A DNA stretch of 8,060 bases from Sphingobacterium thalpophilum (GCA_943325255.2 CALPOS020000091.1:1-8060); one strand, 5' to 3'; positions 1 through 5,929 are shown, counted from the first letter of the stretch. The notes: generated by a model from the letters alone, not told the origin. Made by a program: numbers and translations.

Positions 1-1066
1 CAATACCTTCTAAAACTTGATACCTGTTATCGGCATTCATCGAAAAAATATAACTGATACTTCTGTTTTTTTCGAGATTGAATTTTTCAGTATGTAAGAA
101 ACCAATACCCGAATTTATTGGGCTACTTGATTGATCAACATTCCATGAATTTTGTTTGCTCGCGTCATTATATTGTGCTGGTGTAAGAATTTTTCCCGAA
201 GGAACGTTTTGAAAAGCAGATGGCAATTCTCGGTCTTTTCCTAGTAGTCCTAAAAAGCCCTGTGTAGTATTAGCATCTTCTGAAATAAGAAATTCACGTC
301 CATTATTATTGGTTGTATAACCAAAACTTGTACTGATTTTGGTGATGCTAGCTCTCGGTTGAGAAGTTTCTATATTAATTGTAGCTCCTGCAAAATCTCC
401 CGGGATATTTGGATTGAAGGTTTTATAAACATTTAAAACACCAACAATATCAGTAGGAAATAAATCTAAAGGGATTATTTTTTTGAACGGACTATTAGAT
501 GGGGCTTGTAAGTCATTAATCAATAAATTGTTATACCGTTCTTCTAGTCCACGAACAAATAAACCTCTCGATTCAACTTTAGAAACCCCTGTAATTTTAG
601 TTAAGCCTTCTTGAACATTACTCACTCCTTTTCTCGCCATTTCCTGAGCACCAATACTTTGCTTAATTTCTACTGCTTTTTTCTGATCTAATAATAAAGC
701 ACTTTCTTTTTCTCTTCCGCCGGCGCTAGCTTTTACAACAACATCTTCCAATTTATAACTTCCAGAACCTAAAGCTCTATTAATGGTAATGGCTTCTCCT
801 GCTTTTACTGTAACAGGCACTTCAACGTTCTCATATCCCAAAAAACTAAAGACGATGGTGTGGTTTCCTGCTGCAACGGTAAGCGTATATTTTCCTTTTT
901 CGTCGGTGGTGGTCCCAATCGTAGTTCCTTTGATGGCAGCATTGGCAAAAGGTAAAGTAGCATTGTTTGCCTCTTTATCAGTAAGTACTCCTGTAATGGA
1001 TCCTTTACTTTGGGCTAAAGCAATCGTACAGACAAACAGGGTAATGAATAAAAACTTGATTCTCAT
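1..1066 (-). CDS. TonB-dependent outer-membrane receptor, N-terminal part (runs off the window)
   Basis: I translated this from the reverse strand. ATG at 1066-1064 opens a frame that stays open to base 1, giving 355 residues. Residues 1-18 form a signal peptide (basic start, hydrophobic core, A-L-A then Q19). Residues about 22-100 are a carboxypeptidase-regulatory-like beta-sandwich (GSITGVL near 22, GTTTDEKGKYTL near 51, FLGYENVEV near 75), usual in Bacteroidota receptors. A TonB-box-like LEDVVVKA lies at about 106-113. A plug domain follows from about 137 (SIGAQEMARKGVSNV; FVRGLEERYNNLLIND at 170-185; GDFAGATINIET at 223-234). The beta-barrel lies mostly beyond the window edge. The family takes up large or scarce ligands across the outer membrane using TonB energy; the ligand cannot be read here. 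No SusD partner is visible. The gene diverges from a response regulator, and 11-bp-phased boxes upstream suggest control by it (inference). Confidence 0.93.
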   Translation of the reverse strand, partial: MRIKFLFITLFVCTIALAQSKGSITGVLTDKEANNATLPFANAAIKGTTIGTTTDEKGKYTLTVAAGNHTIVFSFLGYENVEVPVTVKAGEAITINRALGSGSYKLEDVVVKASAGGREKESALLLDQKKAVEIKQSIGAQEMARKGVSNVQEGLTKITGVSKVESRGLFVRGLEERYNNLLINDLQAPSNSPFKKIIPLDLFPTDIVGVLNVYKTFNPNIPGDFAGATINIETSQPRASITKISTSFGYTTNNNGREFLISEDANTTQGFLGLLGKDRELPSAFQNVPSGKILTPAQYNDASKQNSWNVDQSSSPINSGIGFLHTEKFNLEKNRSISYIFSMNADNRYQVLEGI

Positions 1067-1090
1067 TTTAATAGGATGTTAAATTTTTGG

Positions 1091-1098
1091 CAAAGGAA
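1091..1098 (-). promoter_or_regulatory. Possible -7 element for the TonB-dependent receptor gene
   Basis: Read on the minus strand this is TTCCTTTG, one mismatch from the Bacteroidota -7 consensus TANNTTTG. It lies 24 nt before the ATG at 1066. No TTG (-33 element) is found 17-23 bp upstream. The boxes of the phased array end 9 bp upstream of it, which would fit an activator substituting for a weak -33 contact. This is a weak match in AT-rich DNA. Confidence 0.3.
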
Positions 1099-1107
1099 CG
1101 CCGACGC

Positions 1108-1169
1108 TGTAAAGTTCATGTTAACTAGCTGTTACGATTAAGTTTGCATAGTATTACCGAATTGTTAAG
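1108..1169. promoter_or_regulatory. Candidate operator: six direct-repeat boxes at 11-bp spacing
   Basis: Hexamers at 1109 (GTAAAG), 1120 (GTTAAC), 1131 (GTTACG), 1142 (GTTTGC), 1153 (ATTACC) and 1164 (GTTAAG) fall in strict 11-bp register. Including the preceding base and reading the minus strand toward the TonB receptor, they are TTTACA, TTAACA, GTAACA, CAAACT, GTAATA and TTAACA. OmpR/PhoB-family regulators bind tandem half-sites one helical turn apart, and the Bacillus PhoP box is a TTAACA-like hexamer with about 5-bp spacing. The array lies between the receptor gene and an OmpR/PhoB-family regulator gene. The consensus was chosen after seeing the sequence, and only three of six units are exact GTTA, so this is a candidate. 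Confidence 0.5.
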
Positions 1170-1279
1170 AGATTAAATAATAGTAAACATGATTTATCAC
1201 GATTCTTTTATCTTTACATTTACAATCGCATAGGAATTCATCTGTTGAAAAACACTTATAAATAGGTGCGTTAAACCCT

Positions 1280-1287
1280 TAATTTTG
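1280..1287 (+). promoter_or_regulatory. Bacteroidota -7 box upstream of the response regulator
   Basis: TAATTTTG is a perfect TANNTTTG match ending 5 nt before the ATG at 1293. A start site about 5-6 nt downstream would fall on the initiation codon, implying a leaderless or nearly leaderless transcript. No TTG is found at the usual 17-23 bp upstream. A one-mismatch alternative, TATCTTTA, lies at 1209-1216. Confidence 0.4.
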
Positions 1288-1292
1288 CTTGT

Positions 1293-1979
1293 ATGAAGAA
1301 GAAAGACATCAAGATTTTATTAGTAGACGACGAACAAGATATCTTAGAGATTCTTGGATATAATCTCGCTCAAGAAGGTTATCAAATTGTTACCGCAAGC
1401 AATGGTAAAGAAGCAATTGCGAAAGCTAAAAAAGAAATCCCACATCTTATCATCATGGATGTAATGATGCCTGAAATGGATGGTATTGAAGCCTGCGAAA
1501 ACATTCGCCGTATTCCAGAATTAAGTCAAGTAATTATTACATTCCTTACTGCTAGAAGCGAAGATTATTCTCAAGTTGCTGGTTTTGAAGCTGGCGCAGA
1601 CGACTATATTGCTAAACCCATCAAACCGAAATTGCTCGTTAGTAAAGTAAAGGCTTTACTGCGAAGACTAAAGCATGAAGAGGAAAAAGGTTCGGAGACT
1701 TTAAATGTTGGCGGGATCGAAATCAATCGGGAAGAATACAAAATTATCAAGGATGAACTCGAGATTATTTTACCTAGAAAAGAATTCGAATTGTTTTATC
1801 TCTTGGCGTCCAAACCTGGAAAAGTGTTTAAAAGAGAAGAAATTCTCGACAAAGTTTGGGGAAGCGAAGTCATCGTTGGCGGAAGAACCATCGATGTGCA
1901 TATTAGAAAACTTCGGGAAAAAATCGGAGATGATTTCTTCAAAACGATTAAAGGCGTAGGTTATAAGTTTGAAGCATAA
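1293..1979 (+). CDS. OmpR/PhoB-family response regulator transcription factor
   Basis: 228 residues, a typical full length for the family. The receiver domain spans about 6-122: acidic pair D12-D13, phosphoacceptor D56 in IIMDVMMPEMDG, switch T86, Y105 and K108 in DDYIAKP. A short linker leads to a winged-helix DNA-binding domain at about 136-227, with LPRKEFELFYLLASKPG, GGRTIDVHIRKLREK (recognition helix) and the GVGYKF wing. All catalytic residues are present, so it should be phosphorylated by the kinase encoded 65 nt downstream and bind tandem DNA half-sites as a dimer. The overall form and the small-loop partner kinase resemble Bacteroidota PhoB/PhoR-type pairs, but homology to the wider OmpR family does not settle the signal, so I give no gene symbol. 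Likely target (inference): the divergent TonB receptor and its own promoter, through the phased boxes at 1108-1169. Confidence 0.95.
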   Translation: MKKKDIKILLVDDEQDILEILGYNLAQEGYQIVTASNGKEAIAKAKKEIPHLIIMDVMMPEMDGIEACENIRRIPELSQVIITFLTARSEDYSQVAGFEAGADDYIAKPIKPKLLVSKVKALLRRLKHEEEKGSETLNVGGIEINREEYKIIKDELEIILPRKEFELFYLLASKPGKVFKREEILDKVWGSEVIVGGRTIDVHIRKLREKIGDDFFKTIKGVGYKFEA

Positions 1980-2000
1980 CCAATTTATCGCTTTTTACAA

Positions 2001-2008
2001 TATCTTTG
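2001..2008 (+). promoter_or_regulatory. Possible internal -7 box upstream of the histidine kinase
   Basis: TATCTTTG matches TANNTTTG perfectly, 36 nt before the kinase ATG and 21 nt after the regulator stop. No TTG sits at proper -33 spacing. If active, it would start transcription inside the left arm of the adjacent inverted repeat. Readthrough from the regulator gene is the simpler assumption. Confidence 0.3.
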
Positions 2009-2039
2009 TTGTCGCCAGCTTAACCCATTTTGGCGACAA
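2009..2039. repeat. Perfect 9-bp inverted repeat between regulator and kinase genes
   Basis: TTGTCGCCA (2009-2017) and TGGCGACAA (2031-2039) are exact inverse complements around a 13-nt loop. Flanking TTT and AAA extend the pairing past one mismatch. The arms are GC-rich compared with the surrounding AT-rich spacer. No T-tract follows on either strand, so it is not a Rho-independent terminator. The right arm ends 5 nt before the kinase ATG, so in the co-transcript the hairpin could reduce kinase translation. As DNA it could be an operator. Confidence 0.6.
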
Positions 2040-2044
2040 AAAAT

Positions 2045-3088
2045 ATGGTTTTTAATTTCAAAAAAACATACAAGTTTGCTGTCGTTTCGGCGCTATATAT
2101 CACGTTGTTCTCAACGGGTGTCATTGCTTTTTTGACCCATTATTTTTTTGAGTTTTCACTCCACTTCTGCTTGATTTTCGCAGTTGCGATTGCGGCTTTT
2201 TCTTTTTTTGTGCTGCAATATCGTGTTGAGCATTTTATTTATCGTCGGGTTAAAAAGATCTACGACGACGTTTCTCTTTTAGAATCATCCAATTTCAGAA
2301 GTCAGCCGATTACCACCGATATGGCAACTTTAACGCGTGAAGTAAAAAAGTTTGCCACCGACAAAAAACTCGAAATCGAAATGCTCAAAGTTCGAGAAGA
2401 ATACCGTCGAGAATTTATTGGGAATGTTTCTCATGAATTAAAAACACCACTATTTACCGTTCAAGGCTATCTTTCTACGCTGCTGGATGGAGCTATGAAC
2501 GACAAAAGTATCCGAAAAAAATACCTGCAACGTGCGGAAAAAGGCGTTGAAAGATTGATCTACATTGTTCAAGATTTAGACATGATTACGAAACTCGAAA
2601 TGGGGGATCTCAATCTCGAGATTCATCCATTTGATATCGTAAAACTAGTTCAAAATGTTTTTGACCTACTCGAAATGGAAGCGTCCAAGAAAGACATCTT
2701 GCTGATTTTTGATATGAAATATAACAAGCCTATTATTGTGATGGGGGACAGCGAGAAAATCGAACAGGTATTGATTAATCTCATTATGAATTCTATCAAA
2801 TACGGCAAAGAAAAAGGATCTACAGAAGTGAGTATCGAAAGTCTCACCATAAACAAGGTGATTGTTAGGATAAAGGATAATGGGGAAGGAATTGAAAAAC
2901 AGCATATTTCTAGACTATTTGAACGATTCTTCCGTGTAGATAAAAGTGGCGCTCGAAGCGAAGGCGGATCTGGTCTCGGTTTGTCAATCGTAAAACACAT
3001 TATCGAAGCGCACGATGAGAAAATTTATATAGAAAGCGAATTCGGCAAAGGATCAGAGTTCTCCTTTACGCTCGAAAAGGCAAAATAA
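2045..3088 (+). CDS. Membrane sensor histidine kinase, two-helix type without a periplasmic sensor domain
   Basis: I chose ATG at 2045 (347 residues) because an in-frame TTG at 2030 lies inside the hairpin arm and adds only five residues. Two hydrophobic segments, about 12-34 and 39-58, are separated by only a few residues, so almost nothing is exposed outside the membrane. A linker at about 60-118 lacks a clear HAMP or PAS motif. The HisKA domain has the H-box FIGNVSHELKTP with phosphoacceptor H130. The HATPase domain has an N-box (EQVLINLIMNSIKYG, N249), G1 DNGEGIE at 278-284, F-box LFERFFRVD at 291-299 and G2 GGSGLGLSIV at 307-316. All kinase motifs are intact. It should phosphorylate D56 of the regulator encoded upstream. 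The short loop suggests it senses in the membrane or through a partner protein. The gene tail overlaps the convergent glycosyltransferase gene by 36 bp. Confidence 0.95.
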   Translation: MVFNFKKTYKFAVVSALYITLFSTGVIAFLTHYFFEFSLHFCLIFAVAIAAFSFFVLQYRVEHFIYRRVKKIYDDVSLLESSNFRSQPITTDMATLTREVKKFATDKKLEIEMLKVREEYRREFIGNVSHELKTPLFTVQGYLSTLLDGAMNDKSIRKKYLQRAEKGVERLIYIVQDLDMITKLEMGDLNLEIHPFDIVKLVQNVFDLLEMEASKKDILLIFDMKYNKPIIVMGDSEKIEQVLINLIMNSIKYGKEKGSTEVSIESLTINKVIVRIKDNGEGIEKQHISRLFERFFRVDKSGARSEGGSGLGLSIVKHIIEAHDEKIYIESEFGKGSEFSFTLEKAK

Positions 3089-4132
3089 ATTCTTCCAATG
3101 GATTGGCTCCATCTTTGGAATCAGTTTCCGATACAAATCGGTTTCATGAACTTGTCTAAACGAAAATTTTTCTTGTCTCGCATAGGGGAAAAAGCCATTT
3201 CTCTTGAGTCTTTTGGCTAAATATTCTTGCTCATACTGTCCTGGCGTTGGAATAAAAAATGCCTTTTTTTCTAGTTTCACTAAATCCATCACACTGGTAT
3301 AACCCGAACGGCAAAGCACAATTTCACTTTCGTTAAAGGTTTGTTCTAATTCTGCTGAGGTCATATAATTGTAGTAGGTCACTTGGTCAACTTGCGTTTT
3401 TTTCTGACGTGCTTCCATTTTGCCATAAATAAAAACGATCTTACCGTCAAATTCGTGAATATGTTCTTTCAGAATATTTTCCAAGATACTTCGCTGTGGC
3501 TCTGGGCCAGAAAGTATAATCATCAAGTCATATTTCTTTGCGACTGGTTTTTTTTCAAAACGACTCAGTGGTCCGATATATCTAATGTGCGAATATGTCG
3601 AATTTAAGTGCCCTAATTTTCCAGTTAAATTGGGTTCATCTTCAAAATCTGGCACCCAACATTCGTCGTATTTTTTGATGATGTGTTGGTGTAATTTACT
3701 CGTAATCCAGGTAGTTGTTCCAGTAAGAACATTCAATTGATGCGTGATAAAAACACTTTGAACCTTCTTGCTAAAAACGCCCAAACGATTATCCGATATG
3801 ACACCAATGAGATTAAATTCCTTGACCCATTTTTTGACCATTTTTTTCTCTTCCAAAATGGCGTCGATCATGGTAGGCATGTTTTTCAACATTTTCCATT
3901 TAAAATCCGAACGTTCCTTAGCGTATTCAATTTCATACGACGGCAATTCAAGGGACTTTAAATGTGGAAATTCTTTTTTTAATAAAGCTAATGCTTGACC
4001 ATCGGAAGCGAGTATTGGCGTGTATCCGGTTTCTTCCAATCCTTTAATAATTGGAATACAACGCGTCGCATGCCCCAATCCCCAATTCAGTGGAGCTACT
4101 AACACATTTTTTTCGATTGAATCCGAAGTCAT
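3053..4132 (-). CDS. MurG-like GT-B glycosyltransferase
   Basis: 359 residues from ATG 4132-4130. A TTG two codons upstream is not needed and lies inside the likely promoter box. The N-terminal half has a Rossmann start VLVAPLNWGLGHATR (10-24), whose GLGHATR resembles the nucleotide-sugar glycosyltransferase glycine loop of MurG and relatives, plus SDNRLGVF (113-120). The C-terminal half has ILSGPEPQR (206-214), CRSGYTSVMDL (274-284) and PTPGQYEQEYLAKRL (296-310), matching the MurG-type donor-binding region (glycine/serine loop, then P-x-P-x-x-x-x-Q). No signal peptide or membrane helix is evident, so it is probably cytoplasmic or peripheral. Donor and acceptor sugars cannot be inferred; it is not MurG itself by context, since no cell-wall genes lie nearby. 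It stands alone on its strand, divergent from trmB and convergent with the kinase gene, whose last 36 bp it overlaps. Confidence 0.82.
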   Translation of the reverse strand: MTSDSIEKNVLVAPLNWGLGHATRCIPIIKGLEETGYTPILASDGQALALLKKEFPHLKSLELPSYEIEYAKERSDFKWKMLKNMPTMIDAILEEKKMVKKWVKEFNLIGVISDNRLGVFSKKVQSVFITHQLNVLTGTTTWITSKLHQHIIKKYDECWVPDFEDEPNLTGKLGHLNSTYSHIRYIGPLSRFEKKPVAKKYDLMIILSGPEPQRSILENILKEHIHEFDGKIVFIYGKMEARQKKTQVDQVTYYNYMTSAELEQTFNESEIVLCRSGYTSVMDLVKLEKKAFFIPTPGQYEQEYLAKRLKRNGFFPYARQEKFSFRQVHETDLYRKLIPKMEPIHWKNLFCLFERKGEL

Positions 4133-4135
4133 GGG

Positions 4136-4143
4136 CAAAATTA
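4136..4143 (-). promoter_or_regulatory. Bacteroidota -7 box abutting the glycosyltransferase start
   Basis: On the minus strand this reads TAATTTTG, a perfect TANNTTTG, with only CCC between it and the ATG at 4132. Transcription would begin at about the start codon, giving a leaderless message. The same octamer serves the response regulator and trmB in this window. No TTG is seen at -33 spacing. Confidence 0.4.
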
Positions 4144-4193
4144 TTAAGTTGGTGGCGCGAAGATAAATATAGTTTCGGTCTTATATATTTCGT

Positions 4194-4201
4194 TAATTTT
4201 G
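4194..4201 (+). promoter_or_regulatory. Bacteroidota -7 box upstream of trmB
   Basis: TAATTTTG, a perfect TANNTTTG match, ends 20 nt before the GTG start at 4222, leaving room for a leader of about 15 nt. It sits inside what would be coding sequence if trmB began further upstream, so it supports the GTG start. With the box at 4136-4143 it forms a compact divergent promoter pair in an 89-bp spacer. A clear -33 element is missing. Confidence 0.42.
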
Positions 4202-4221
4202 CCAAAACATTAAGTTATATC

Positions 4222-4896
4222 GTGGGAAGTAAAAATAAGTTAAAAAGATTCAAAGAAAACGAAACGTTCGAAAATGTATTTCAACCGACGAGAGAGGAAG
4301 TGGTTTCCGACCAATTCCCATTGCGAGGCAAATGGAACAGCGATTTTTTCAAAAACGATAATCCAATTGTTCTCGAATTGGGCTGTGGAAAAGGCGAATA
4401 TTCCGTCGGATTAGCAGAACGTTATCCCAACAAGAATTTCGTCGGAATCGATATTAAAGGAGCAAGATTTTGGCGCGGCGCGAAAACTGCTGTTGAAAAT
4501 GGCTTGCATAATGTCGCTTTCGTTAGAACACAAATCGAATTAGTCAATCATCTTTTTATTGCAAACGAAGTCGACGAAATCTGGATTACTTTTCCCGATC
4601 CGCAAATCAAATACAAACGCACCAAACACCGAATGACCAATTCGGAATTCTTGCAACTTTACAAGAAAATCCTCAAAAAAGACGGGCTGGTGCATTTGAA
4701 AACCGACAGCGAATTTATGCACGGTTATACTTTAGGTCTATTGCACGGAGAAGATCACGAAGTGCTTTATGCCAACCACAATGTCTATAAGAACGAAGGC
4801 AGTCCATCGGAAGTTACCACCATTCAAACGTTCTACGAAAATCAATATTTGGAAATTAATAAAGCAATTACGTATATTCGTTTTAAAATCAAATAG
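4222..4896 (+). CDS. trmB: tRNA (guanine-N7-)-methyltransferase TrmB
   Basis: 224 residues from GTG at 4222, giving (M)GSKNKLKRFKENETF, the N-terminus I recognise for flavobacterial TrmB. The frame stays open upstream to an ATG at 4051, but that stretch is antisense to the glycosyltransferase gene and holds a -7 box. Class I methyltransferase fold: SAM-binding loop VLELGCGKGEY (50-60), acidic D77 in GIDIKG for the ribose, and family motif ITFPDPQIKYKRTKHRMT (122-139), a variant of the usual FPDPWxKxRHxKRR. LKTDSEFM follows further on. It forms m7G at position 46 of the tRNA variable loop, a cytoplasmic RNA-modification step. It is first gene of a tight operon: its TAG stop is followed immediately by the exporter's ATG, implying translational coupling. 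The function call is firm; the upstream extension is rejected. Confidence 0.95.
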   Translation: MGSKNKLKRFKENETFENVFQPTREEVVSDQFPLRGKWNSDFFKNDNPIVLELGCGKGEYSVGLAERYPNKNFVGIDIKGARFWRGAKTAVENGLHNVAFVRTQIELVNHLFIANEVDEIWITFPDPQIKYKRTKHRMTNSEFLQLYKKILKKDGLVHLKTDSEFMHGYTLGLLHGEDHEVLYANHNVYKNEGSPSEVTTIQTFYENQYLEINKAITYIRFKIK

Positions 4897-5523
4897 ATGG
4901 ACTTTGTCTTGCCACTAATTTTGGGTTATTGTATTGCAGTCCTAGCGGTTATTCTCCCTGGATTAATCAATATGACGGCAGCCAAAATTAGTTTAGAAGA
5001 AGGCAAGAATGAGGCGTTGAGTTTTGCCGTTGGAGCGTCGATTGTTGTTTTTCTACAGACTTACGTTGCAGTAATTTTTGCTCGTTTTATTAGCATTCAT
5101 TTAGAAATTATCTCGCTCCTGCAAGAAATTGGAATTCTTGTTTTCACGGCCCTAAGCGTCTATTTTTTCTGGATTGCCAAGAAACCCAAAAAGCAACAAA
5201 AGGACATCAAGATTAAAGGTAAAACCAATCGCTTCTATCACGGAATTCTTTTGTCAATGTTAAATTTTCTTCCCGTTCCTTTCTATGTGTTTACAAGTAT
5301 CAGCATAGCAAGTTCTGGCTATTTTCATTTTGAGAAATTTGAAATCATCAATTTTGTTTTGGGTGTGATGCTGGGTTCTTTTTCGGTTTTTTATTTATAC
5401 ATCGTGTCGTTTAAAATGATCGAAGCAAAAACCACGTTCCTCATGAAGAATATCAACAATATTATTGGTTCGATTACCGGATTGATTGCAGCGTTTACTG
5501 TATTCAAATTGATGTACAATTAA
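4897..5523 (+). CDS. LysE-family inner-membrane exporter
   Basis: 208 residues starting directly after the trmB stop with no gap. It is strongly hydrophobic, with about six predicted membrane segments (roughly 4-26, 40-63, 70-93, 113-137, 149-172, 186-205). The first helix ends in PGLINMTAAKISLEEGKNEAL, matching the family signature of helix 1 followed by P-G and a cytoplasmic loop with a short conserved segment. A charged Lys-rich loop (KKPKKQQKDIKIKGKTNR, about 95-112) divides the protein in half. LysE/RhtB proteins export amino acids or other small solutes using the proton gradient; the substrate here is unknown. Divergent LysE-like proteins are frequent in Flavobacteriaceae next to trmB as far as I recall, which I cannot verify here. 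The downstream gene starts 2 nt after the stop. Confidence 0.82.
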   Translation: MDFVLPLILGYCIAVLAVILPGLINMTAAKISLEEGKNEALSFAVGASIVVFLQTYVAVIFARFISIHLEIISLLQEIGILVFTALSVYFFWIAKKPKKQQKDIKIKGKTNRFYHGILLSMLNFLPVPFYVFTSISIASSGYFHFEKFEIINFVLGVMLGSFSVFYLYIVSFKMIEAKTTFLMKNINNIIGSITGLIAAFTVFKLMYN

Positions 5524-5525
5524 TT

Positions 5526-5855
5526 ATGGAAGTGAATTTTTTCGAGCGTGTGTATTTTGTTGCCCGACAAATTCCCTACGGTAAAGTCACGTCGTATGGC
5601 GCAATCGCTAAAGCATTAGGAACAGGTCGATCTGCACGAATGGTCGGCTGGGCGATGAATGCCTGCCACAATATCGAAGACGTTCCCGCACATCGCGTTG
5701 TCAATCGCAATGGTTTGCTGACGGGAAAGCACCATTTCGACGGAACCAATCTCATGCAACAGCTTCTTGAAAGCGAAGGCGTCGCCGTCGAAAACAACCA
5801 AATAGTCGACTTCAAAAAACACTTTTGGCAACCCGAAATTCTAACAGAACTTTAA
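5526..5855 (+). CDS. Alkyltransferase-like (ATL) DNA-binding protein of the MGMT family, acceptor Cys replaced by Ala
   Basis: 109 residues, matching the length of stand-alone MGMT C-terminal-domain proteins. Family landmarks: IPYGKVTSYGAIAKALG at 16-32 (Y24 in the helix-turn-helix), GRSARMVGWAMNACH at 34-48 (R38 equivalent to the nucleotide-flipping arginine finger), then VPAHRVVNRNGLLTGK at 53-68. O6-alkylguanine transferases have PCHRV; here residue 55 is Ala (PAHRV). It therefore cannot accept alkyl groups and should act as an ATL, which binds O6-alkylguanine and hands lesions to nucleotide excision repair. Natural ATLs with PWHR or PAHR are known, so this is a real subclass and not a damaged gene. 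C47 is outside the motif and unlikely to substitute. It is last in the trmB operon, 2 nt after the exporter. Confidence 0.92.
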   Translation: MEVNFFERVYFVARQIPYGKVTSYGAIAKALGTGRSARMVGWAMNACHNIEDVPAHRVVNRNGLLTGKHHFDGTNLMQQLLESEGVAVENNQIVDFKKHFWQPEILTEL

Positions 5856-5864
5856 TACTTGTCT

Positions 5865-5892
5865 GCCAAAACTTTTCGGCATTCTCTTTTTT
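5865..5892 (+). terminator. Weak possible terminator after the trmB operon
   Basis: A short imperfect stem (GCC at 5865-5867 with GGC at 5878-5880, plus a few A-T pairs across a mismatch) is followed by a T-rich run ATTCTCTTTTTT at 5881-5892. The stem is weak, so the support is mostly position: 10 nt after the stop and before the mrp promoter box. Confidence 0.28.
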
Positions 5893-5910
5893 CGATTGAA
5901 CTATTCAAAC

Positions 5911-5918
5911 TATATTTG
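5911..5918 (+). promoter_or_regulatory. Bacteroidota -7 box for the mrp gene group
   Basis: TATATTTG is a perfect TANNTTTG, 50 nt before the mrp ATG, so a leader of about 45 nt is expected. The nearest upstream TTG (5896-5898) leaves only 12 bp, shorter than the usual 17-23. At proper spacing there is only a T-run. Confidence 0.45.
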
Positions 5919-5929
5919 CAATCTAAATG

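Noticed and set aside
783..1082. Plus-strand open frame of 99 codons
   Set aside because: It is antisense to the well-supported TonB-receptor signal peptide and N-terminal domain and has no family resemblance.
2030..2044. TTG start five codons upstream of the kinase ATG
   Set aside because: It lies in the right arm of the 9-bp inverted repeat and adds only five residues with no family support; the ATG at 2045 after an A-run is the better start.
2650..3000. Minus-strand frames antisense to the kinase catalytic domain
   Set aside because: They are shadows of the intact HATPase domain, with no recognisable protein features.
4133..4138. TTG start two codons upstream of the glycosyltransferase ATG
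   Set aside because: It overlaps the last bases of the -7 box, and the ATG at 4132 gives the expected N-terminus just before the first Rossmann strand.
4051..4221. 57-codon N-terminal extension of trmB
   Set aside because: It is antisense to the glycosyltransferase start and contains both promoter boxes; the TrmB family N-terminus begins at GTG 4222.
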